Below, in pieces: positions 12,500 through 18,354 of a stretch of DNA of 18,354 bases (its first letter is position 1; each line of letters opens with the position of its first letter). Under the pieces are notes generated by a model that saw only the letters and a list, made by a program, of their open reading frames with translations, did not search any database and had not been told where the DNA came from. Source of the stretch: Pseudomonadota bacterium (GTDB lineage: Bacteria > Desulfobacterota > Syntrophia > Syntrophales > UBA5619); assembly GCA_018896355.1 (NCBI GenBank), contig JAHIMW010000196.1, positions 1 to 18,354 of the forward strand, in the 5' to 3' direction. Made by a program: the position numbers and the translations under genes.

Positions 12500-13228
12500 A
12501 TGGGTGAACAGAAGATTGCCGTCGTTACGGGTGGAAGCCGCGGGATCGGTCGGGCCATCGCCGTCGAACTGGCAGCGCACGGGTACCAAATCGTAATCAC
12601 GTATAAAACCAACGACGAGGCGGCGGCGGAAACGCTGCGGCTGATCCGGGAGGCCGGCGGGAGTGGTGAGGCGGTGAAATTCGACGTCGGCAATGCCGCC
12701 GAAGCGGAGGGCGCGATCAACGACCTCCTCGGGCGGCTGGAGCGGATCGACGTGCTGGTGAACAACGCCGGCATGACGGCGGACGGTCTTTTCCTGATGA
12801 TGCCCCGGAGAGACTGGGACGCGGTGATCGATACGACCCTCCACGGGTTTTACAACATGACCAAGCCGGTCCTGCGCAAGATGCTGCGCCGAAAAAGCGG
12901 GGCAATCGTCTCGCTGTCGTCCGTTTCGGCCCTGGTCGGCAACCGGGGACAGGCCAATTACGCCGCAGCGAAAGCCGGTCTCATCGCCGCCAGCCGTGTG
13001 CTGGCATCGGAGGTAGCCCGGCTCGGGGTCCGGGTGAACGTCGTTGCGCCGGGACCGATCGATACGGAGATGATCCGGGACACCCCGCTGGAAAACATCA
13101 AGCAGATGATCCCAATGGGGCGGATCGGCCGGCCCGAGGAGGTGGCGAAGGTGGTCCGCTTCCTCTGCTCCGACGACGCCTCCTACATCACCGGCCAGGT
13201 CATCTCCGTGAACGGGGGGATGTTTTGA
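12500..13228 (+). CDS. FabG-like 3-oxoacyl-ACP reductase (SDR), 242 aa
   Basis: A classical short-chain dehydrogenase, most like FabG, expected to reduce 3-oxoacyl-ACP with NADPH in fatty-acid or related acyl-chain synthesis. The nucleotide-binding TGGSRGIG is at 10-17, NNAG at 88-91, and the catalytic Ser141, Tyr154 and Lys158 (YAAAK) are all present. PGPIDTEM and the C-terminal YITGQVISVNGGMF are typical. Length matches FabG. I chose the ATG at 12500, with AGAGGG 5 nt upstream; an in-frame ATG at 12482 has a poorer site and adds six unconserved residues. No ACP, synthase or other fab gene is beside it, so the pathway is unclear and another SDR substrate is possible. It is the only sizeable plus-strand gene right of the R-M locus, and has its own promoter. 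Confidence 0.88.
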   Translation: MGEQKIAVVTGGSRGIGRAIAVELAAHGYQIVITYKTNDEAAAETLRLIREAGGSGEAVKFDVGNAAEAEGAINDLLGRLERIDVLVNNAGMTADGLFLMMPRRDWDAVIDTTLHGFYNMTKPVLRKMLRRKSGAIVSLSSVSALVGNRGQANYAAAKAGLIAASRVLASEVARLGVRVNVVAPGPIDTEMIRDTPLENIKQMIPMGRIGRPEEVAKVVRFLCSDDASYITGQVISVNGGMF

Positions 13229-13377
13229 ACATTATTCGCCGGAGGGAACCGAACCATGAAGGATTTTGTCTGCCGCTGCCTCTTCGTCCTGGAGAAGAGA
13301 TGTGGCCCCACTTCGAACCGTATATTACGAAGCCGGGGCAGGGGAAGGATCGGGGTTGCCCGTGATTTCATCTTCCG

Positions 13378-14442
13378 CTACAGCGGCCCGTTTTTCTCCC
13401 GGTGGATGATGAGGGCGTTTTCGATCAGCCGGCCGATGATCATCGCGGGGAGCATCCCGACGCAGGCGGCCTGTTCGAAGAAGAACGAGGAAGGCGCCAT
13501 CCCGGAGGAGGAGTTCGGATCGGTGATGAGGATCCGGCCGTTCTTGAGGTAGAAACCGTCGATCCGGCCATAGGAGCGGAAACCCAGCGCCCGAAAGGCG
13601 CGGACCGCCTCATTCTTGATCGCCTCCACGGCGTCCGGCGCGATGTTTTTAGGAGGCGTGAACTTCCGGCAGCGGCCGGGCATGTACTTGTCGTCGTAGG
13701 TGAAATAGTCGCTCTGCGGGGTGATCTCCGTGAGCTCCAGCGCATGGGGTTCCCCTGCTTCCTCCAGGATGATGGAGGAGAATTCCAGCCCGTCGAGGGC
13801 CTCCTCGACAAGGACTGCCCGGTCCCATTTCAGGGCCTCTTCGATGCCGCGGACGAGGGAGCCCTCGTCCCGGACCAGCGTGACGCCGATGCTCGATCCT
13901 TCGCGGGGGGGCTTCGTAAAGATCGGGAATCCGAAACGATCGCGAAGGGTTTTAATGACCCCCTCCCGGTCGTTTCGCCACGCCTCCTCCCGGATGAGGC
14001 TGCTCTCGGGAACGCCGATCCCGGCGGCCCGGAGAATCATCTGCTGGATGTGCTTGTCCATGCCGAGCGCCGAGGCGAGGACGCCGGGGCCGGTGTAGGG
14101 GATTCCGAGGAGCTCCAGGAGCCCCTGAAGGCAGCCGTCCTCCCCGTACTTTCCGTGGAGGGAGATGAAGGCGAAATCGATCTCTTCCCTGAGCCCCTCA
14201 TAGGAGATGCGGCGCGCCTCTTTTTCGAGACGTTCGGTGATGTCCGTCGTCGTGTTCTGGGAGATGAGCTGCCAGGAGAGGATCCAGAGCCGTCCCTCTC
14301 CATCCATGAAGATCGGGATCGGCTCGAAGGTCTCCCGATCGAGGTTGTCGTGCACGTTCCGGCCGCTGTTGAGGGAAACCTCCCGCTCCGAGGAGATCCC
14401 CCCGAGAATCACACCCACACGCAATTTTTTCATATCACTCAT
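13378..14442 (-). CDS. ddl: D-alanine--D-alanine ligase-like ATP-grasp enzyme, 354 aa
   Basis: ATP-dependent ligase of the Ddl family, expected to join two D-Ala for peptidoglycan. Visible features are GGISSEREVSLNSG (the catalytic Glu), HGKYGEDGCLQGLLELLGIPYTG, the ATP-grasp KPPREGSSIGV, LVEEALDGLEFS, the omega-loop FTYDDKYMPG with its Tyr, and RIDGFYL with a metal Asp. The usual final metal and substrate motif ExNTLPGMTPTS reads ITDPNSSSGMAPSS here, so the Glu is Asp and LPG is replaced by SSG. Activity or specificity may therefore differ from housekeeping Ddl. The ATG lies 3 nt after the stop of the racemase fusion, so the two are translationally linked. It converges on the fabG-like gene with 149 bp between stops, where I see no clear terminator. 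Confidence 0.85.
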   Translation of the reverse strand: MSDMKKLRVGVILGGISSEREVSLNSGRNVHDNLDRETFEPIPIFMDGEGRLWILSWQLISQNTTTDITERLEKEARRISYEGLREEIDFAFISLHGKYGEDGCLQGLLELLGIPYTGPGVLASALGMDKHIQQMILRAAGIGVPESSLIREEAWRNDREGVIKTLRDRFGFPIFTKPPREGSSIGVTLVRDEGSLVRGIEEALKWDRAVLVEEALDGLEFSSIILEEAGEPHALELTEITPQSDYFTYDDKYMPGRCRKFTPPKNIAPDAVEAIKNEAVRAFRALGFRSYGRIDGFYLKNGRILITDPNSSSGMAPSSFFFEQAACVGMLPAMIIGRLIENALIIHREKNGPL

Positions 14443-14445
14443 GCC

Positions 14446-16416
14446 TTACAAATCCCAGAGGAACGTCACGCCGCTCGTGGGGAAGATCCATGCCTCGTCG
14501 CCGAGCCGCAAGGTGACCGATTTTTCCTTGTCCCGGGTCACCGCCGGATAGGGGTGCTTGCCGGCGAAGAATCCTACATCCTTCACATTTTTTATCCCTG
14601 TCCCCCCATAGTGGAAGGAGATTTCCATCCCGCGCGTCGGGTAGACCAGGTAGGCGGAGAAGAGCCGGTTGCTCTTCCTCTGTTTTGTCTCGATCTCGAT
14701 CTCGACTCGGGCCTGGCGGTTCAGCTTCTTCTTCAGCCCTTCCGAACTGAACCAGACCTCGTAGCCCCGTTCCGTGCTTTCCGACAGAATCAGAGGGATA
14801 TCTTCCCCATCGATCCGGACGCGGTTCACCCGGAAGTCCCGCTCGGGGACGAGATCCTCCCCCCGGTTGAGGAGCCAGCGGTATTCGCACCGCTTCTCCT
14901 CGAAGAAGGAGGCGAGCTGTTCGTTGTCGAGGGCGCAGCCGATCATGAAGTGTGCGTTCCGGATGGCCTTCGTGTATTCGACATGGGTCGTCACCTTGAA
15001 GTAGTCCTGGACGGGGACATGATGCCGCATCGTGTCCCCGCGCGAAACGCCTTCATCCGGGGCGAACTCCGTCACCTGAATCCGATAGCGAAAATCGTTC
15101 CGGAGTTCGAGCTGGCGGTCCTCCTTGCCGAAGAGGGTCTCGAACATTTCGTAGTAGATGGCGTCTCCCAGCTCCTCGTTGCGCGCCCGCGTCTGAAAGC
15201 AGTGGCGGATGATGCTGTCAATCCGGTCGATCGACTTTTCCTCGTCGGGAATAAAGATCCTCCGGAGACTCGGTTCCACCCGGTCGGTTTTCCCCTGCTG
15301 CAGAAAGACCCGCGGTGCACGCTTCCCGAGGGCGCAGAGGATCTCATAGCTGATCGAATGGACCTTCGCGGCGATTGAGTCCGCTGTGATCCGCTCGCCG
15401 CCCTGTTCGCCCATGAGGACAACCTCGTCACCCAAGGCGCACTCCGGGACCCGGCTGATGTCAAGGGTGCACATGTCCATCGAGATCCGGCCCGCGATGG
15501 GGACTATCTTTCCGTGGATCAGCGCCTCCCCCTGGTTGGAGAGCGGCCAGCCGAGGCCGTCGCCGTAGCCGACGGGAATCGTCGCGATCCGGGTCGGCCG
15601 CCGGGTGATGAACGTCCGGCCGTAGCCGATGCCGTAATCTTCGGGGAATTCCTTGACGAGGACCACCCGCGTTTTGAAGCTCATGACGGGCTTGAGGGCG
15701 GCCTTGCCGCTTGTCGCGGCAGAGGGGTGGATGCCGTAGGAGATAATCCCCGGCCGCACCATGTCCAGGTGGCAATCCGGGTAGTTCAGAATGGCGCCGC
15801 TGTTGGAGATGTGGCGGATCGGGATTCGGATGCCGCCGGTCTCCAGCTTATCCAGAAGCTCCCGAAAGGCCTGCCACTGGAGATCATTATAGCAGGAAAG
15901 GATCTCGCTTTCGGAGAAGTGGGTGAAGATTCCTTCAAGGCTGAGGTTCGGGAAGGAGGAGACCTCCCGAATGGTCTGGCAGGCCTCGGTCTGGATTGTC
16001 CCGCCCCGGCCCATGCCCGTATCGACTTCGATGTGGAGCGGCGCGCGGATGCCCGCCTTATGGGCCTTCTTCTGAAATTCTCGTGCAAACGCGAGATCGG
16101 AGACCGAAGGGGTCAGGTTGTATTTGATGATCTGGTCGATCTCCGAACCGGTCGCGGGGGAAAGGATCAGAACGGGCGCCGTGATTCCACTTACGCGAAG
16201 CTGCACCCCCTCGTCGGCGTTTGCCACGCCGAGAGCGGAGGCGCCGTTACGGAGGGCGGCGTTGGAGATCTCGATCGCCCCATGGCCGTAGGCGTCCGCT
16301 TTGACCACCTGCAGAATCTTCACGTCGGGGCCGACCAGCCGCTTCATCTCCGCCCAGTTCGCGGCGAAGTGGCCGAGATCGACCTCGACCCAGCTTCGAT
16401 ATTTCATGTTCGTCAT
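14446..16416 (-). CDS. alr: Alanine racemase fused to an unassigned C-terminal region, 656 aa
   Basis: Residues 1-376 are a complete PLP-dependent alanine racemase (L-Ala to D-Ala). VVKADAYGHG carries the PLP lysine (Lys39), HIEVDTGMGRGG, THFSES, ISNSGAIL and RPGIISYGIHPS follow, GYGRTF carries the second catalytic base (Tyr265), and IPVGYGDG and RISMDMCTLDI complete the C-terminal barrel. Ordinary Alr ends here. Another 280 residues (377-656) follow with no family I can name. They start with a helical, charged part (IDRIDSIIRHCF, YYEMFETLFG) and become rich in predicted strands, ending GFFAGKHPYPAVTRDKEKS and then WIFPTSGVTFLWDL. No signal peptide or membrane segment. I chose the ATG at 16416 because it overlaps the cyclase stop as ATGA; the ATG at 16407 is also possible. 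The ddl-like gene follows after 3 nt. Confidence 0.88.
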   Translation of the reverse strand: MTNMKYRSWVEVDLGHFAANWAEMKRLVGPDVKILQVVKADAYGHGAIEISNAALRNGASALGVANADEGVQLRVSGITAPVLILSPATGSEIDQIIKYNLTPSVSDLAFAREFQKKAHKAGIRAPLHIEVDTGMGRGGTIQTEACQTIREVSSFPNLSLEGIFTHFSESEILSCYNDLQWQAFRELLDKLETGGIRIPIRHISNSGAILNYPDCHLDMVRPGIISYGIHPSAATSGKAALKPVMSFKTRVVLVKEFPEDYGIGYGRTFITRRPTRIATIPVGYGDGLGWPLSNQGEALIHGKIVPIAGRISMDMCTLDISRVPECALGDEVVLMGEQGGERITADSIAAKVHSISYEILCALGKRAPRVFLQQGKTDRVEPSLRRIFIPDEEKSIDRIDSIIRHCFQTRARNEELGDAIYYEMFETLFGKEDRQLELRNDFRYRIQVTEFAPDEGVSRGDTMRHHVPVQDYFKVTTHVEYTKAIRNAHFMIGCALDNEQLASFFEEKRCEYRWLLNRGEDLVPERDFRVNRVRIDGEDIPLILSESTERGYEVWFSSEGLKKKLNRQARVEIEIETKQRKSNRLFSAYLVYPTRGMEISFHYGGTGIKNVKDVGFFAGKHPYPAVTRDKEKSVTLRLGDEAWIFPTSGVTFLWDL

Positions 16417-18354
16417 TTCGTCGTCATCGTGAAGACGCCGTCCCATTCGCCTTCAGGGGGATGTTCCTTGAGGGCCTCACAGCGCTCTATATACAACCGG
16501 GCCGGGTAATCTTCGGGCCGGACCTCCAGGACGCTCTGGAAGGCGGCGATCGCCTCGTCCCAGAGGCCCGTGCGGTACTTGTCCAGACCCGCCTCGAAGC
16601 GGCTCACGAACTCCTGCCACTGTGCCGCATCCTTCCGGTAGCCGAGGAGCTCGAAGATCCGGACGGGGCGCTTCTTCCCCTTGACCTGTACGGAGTCCAG
16701 TTCGCGGCAGAAGAACTCATCATTGATCTCATCGTGGGTGAACTCGCTGATGATGACGTTCGTCTTGTACTCCTTGTTCGTTCCCTCCAGGCGGGAGGCG
16801 AGGTTCACGCTGTCTCCCATGACCGTATAGTCGAAACGCATCTGGGAGCCCATGTTTCCGACGACCATGTCACCCGTGTTGATGCCGACGCCGATGTTCA
16901 CATCCGGCCGGCCCTCCGCCGCCCATTTCTCCCGAAGCCGCCGCAATTCGGACATCATGTCGATGGCCGTCCGGCAGGCCCTGAGCGCATGGTCGGGCTG
17001 GTCCAGCGGTGCGCCGAAGACCGCCATGACGGCGTCGCCGATGTACTTGTCGAGCAGGCCGTCGTACTTGAAGACCACGTCCGTCATGGCCGTCAGGTAC
17101 TCATTGAGGAGATGGACCAGCTCCTCCGGCGTCAGCTTTTCGGCAATCGATGTAAAGCCCCGGATGTCGGAGAACAGCACGGAGAGGTTCTTCTTGTCGC
17201 CGCCCAATTTGAGTTTGGACGGATCCTTCAGGATCTCGTTGACGACCGAAGCGGTGAGGTAATACTGGAAGGCGCCGCGGACCTTCTTCTTCTCCCGTTC
17301 CTCGGTGACGTACCGGTAAACGGTGATTCCGAGGTAGATCGTGATCATTGTCAGGACCGGATAGATCAGGTTCATCCAGACATTATACCGAACGAAGATC
17401 GCCGTGTTCGCCATGACGAAGGCGCTGACCAGCACAAGGCTGAGTCCGATGCCGGCCATGGCCCTGACCCGGGGAATAGCGAACCCCATGATCAGACCGA
17501 CCACGATGATGAGACAGACGTCGAGGAACTTGGTCCAGCCCGAATGAATCAGGAAATTATTATGGAGGATGTTGTCGATTACGGTCGCGTGAATCTCCAC
17601 CCCCGGGTAAACGGCGCTGAAGGGGGTGACCCGCAGGTCGTAGATGCCCGTCGCCGTGGCGCCGACGAGGACGATCTTTCCGTTCAGTTTATCTGCGGAG
17701 ATACGGCCGTTGAGGATATCGGAGACCGCATAATGGGGGAAGGTCTTGGCCGGGCCAAGGTAGTTGACCAGGAGCCTTCCGCTCTCGTCGGTCGGGATCT
17801 CTACCTTGTCGAGGCGGATGTTTTCCACGCCGAACTCGGCAACGTTCAGGACCAGCATCGGCCATTCAAGATACTGCACGAGGAGCGAAAGCGACAGGGA
17901 GGCGTAGTGGTTGTCCCGGAACTTGATCACGAGGGGTGACCAGCGGATGACGCCGTCGCTGTCCGGAAAGGCATTGAAATAACCGCCGTTTTCTGCCGCC
18001 TCAGAAAGCTGGGGAATGTTCGGCTGCGCCGCATAGGCGTGGATCAGCGGGTATTCATCCGCCCCTTTCTTTGCGCGGACCATCTGGAACCGACTGTTGG
18101 CAATCGCATTTTCTCCGGCGATGATCTGCTGCTCGGTCAGATGACCCACCTCTTTTTGCGTGATGTGAAAGAAGTAGCCGAGGGTGATGTTCTTGGCTTT
18201 TTCGATGGAACGCGCGAGAGCGGCGTCGGTGTCGGCCTCCTTCTGCTTCTGTTCCAACAGGCCGTAAAGCCGGTTGTTCCCGATTCCGACATTCCTGACA
18301 TCGCGCGCCAGCTCGGCGACCGTCTTCAGGCTGGAGTTATCATCCGGTTCGGCG
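16413..18354 (-). CDS. CHASE2 class III adenylate cyclase, N-terminus beyond the window
   Basis: Converts ATP to cyclic AMP in response to an extracytoplasmic signal. The frame is open through the window edge: the first visible codons read AEPDDNSSLKTVAELARDV, so the true start lies outside and the TTG at 18257 is internal. Order: CHASE2 sensor, with the typical YFNAFPDSDGVIRWSPL and KIVLVGATATGIYDLRVTPF; three membrane helices (about 17300-17550); then the cyclase domain. Both metal Asp are present (LFSDIRGFTS and YIGDAVMAVFG), as are the Lys of LDKYIGD and the Asp of YTVMGDSVN that favour adenine, and the Asn and Arg of NLASRLE. It should be active and ATP-specific. A TPR-like tail (DKYRTGLWDEAIAAFQSVLE) ends the protein. 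The stop overlaps the racemase-fusion start as ATGA. Confidence 0.9.
   Translation of the reverse strand, partial: AEPDDNSSLKTVAELARDVRNVGIGNNRLYGLLEQKQKEADTDAALARSIEKAKNITLGYFFHITQKEVGHLTEQQIIAGENAIANSRFQMVRAKKGADEYPLIHAYAAQPNIPQLSEAAENGGYFNAFPDSDGVIRWSPLVIKFRDNHYASLSLSLLVQYLEWPMLVLNVAEFGVENIRLDKVEIPTDESGRLLVNYLGPAKTFPHYAVSDILNGRISADKLNGKIVLVGATATGIYDLRVTPFSAVYPGVEIHATVIDNILHNNFLIHSGWTKFLDVCLIIVVGLIMGFAIPRVRAMAGIGLSLVLVSAFVMANTAIFVRYNVWMNLIYPVLTMITIYLGITVYRYVTEEREKKKVRGAFQYYLTASVVNEILKDPSKLKLGGDKKNLSVLFSDIRGFTSIAEKLTPEELVHLLNEYLTAMTDVVFKYDGLLDKYIGDAVMAVFGAPLDQPDHALRACRTAIDMMSELRRLREKWAAEGRPDVNIGVGINTGDMVVGNMGSQMRFDYTVMGDSVNLASRLEGTNKEYKTNVIISEFTHDEINDEFFCRELDSVQVKGKKRPVRIFELLGYRKDAAQWQEFVSRFEAGLDKYRTGLWDEAIAAFQSVLEVRPEDYPARLYIERCEALKEHPPEGEWDGVFTMTTK

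Noticed and set aside
13256..13552. 98-codon plus-strand ORF after the fabG-like gene, with GGAGGG upstream
   Set aside because: Two thirds of it is antisense to the conserved ddl 3' end and the rest is Arg/Cys-rich without similarity. At most it is the start of a lost gene.
13402..15378. 658-codon open frame on the plus strand opposite ddl and alr
   Set aside because: It mirrors codon structure of the two well-supported minus-strand genes, and its product is repetitive Asp/Glu/Arg-rich with no domain. GC-rich genes commonly leave such shadows.
16461..17939. 492-codon plus-strand open frame opposite the adenylate cyclase
   Set aside because: It lies wholly within the intact cyclase gene, is rich in Asp, Val and His as expected for an antisense shadow, and has no ribosome binding site of note.
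1..18354. CRISPR arrays, tRNA or rRNA genes, transposase genes
   Set aside because: I found no regularly spaced repeats, no tRNA-like cloverleaf with a credible T-loop, and no transposase or integrase motif on either strand by reading alone.

Overview
The window looks like chromosomal DNA from a GC-rich Gram-negative bacterium. A deltaproteobacterial (Desulfobacterota, Syntrophales-like) source is my best guess. It rests on gene content (cobalamin-type radical SAM protein, CHASE2 cyclase, GAF-PAS-GGDEF protein, YwbE and UPF0178 proteins) and on the style of the coding regions. There is no rRNA gene or other decisive marker. Most genes lie on the minus strand.

Left part (1-3970, minus strand): an MFS transporter, then a likely operon running ywbE, UPF0178 (YaiI-like) and a B12-type radical SAM protein. 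ywbE is preceded by an 11-codon upstream ORF that ends in an ATGA overlap with the ywbE start. A hairpin with a T-rich tail lies across the ywbE stop.

Accessory segment (about 3990-7070): a higBA toxin-antitoxin pair; a remnant of an AlbA_2/ATPase-type regulator; a compact restriction-modification pair, with an HTH-fused beta-class DNA methyltransferase tail to tail with a small PD-(D/E)XK protein; then about 200 bp of dense secondary structure. The R-M genes are visibly richer in A/T than their neighbours. A 9-bp inverted repeat (GTTGGGGCA) flanks the R-M pair, and its right copy is the foot of an attC-like hairpin. Both modules appear to use near-leaderless promoters with a palindrome in the -35/-10 spacer.

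Middle part (7140-12500): a carboxymuconolactone decarboxylase family gene; a tightly spaced pair of a PstS-like periplasmic binding protein and a membrane GAF-PAS-GGDEF diguanylate cyclase; a decayed stretch with the 3' end of a threonine synthase gene; and a hemolysin III/TrhA family membrane protein. Upstream of the last, on the same strand, is a strong terminator-like hairpin. A plus-strand FabG-like reductase follows, with a good sigma-70 promoter and a structured leader.

Right part (13378-18354, minus strand): three genes coupled by overlap or a 3-nt gap. They are a CHASE2 class III adenylate cyclase (its start lies beyond the window), an alanine racemase carrying an unassigned C-terminal region of about 280 residues, and a D-Ala-D-Ala ligase-like ATP-grasp enzyme with an altered metal-ligand motif. 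This arrangement, which suggests a link between cyclic-nucleotide signalling and D-alanine metabolism, is the best candidate here for something undescribed.
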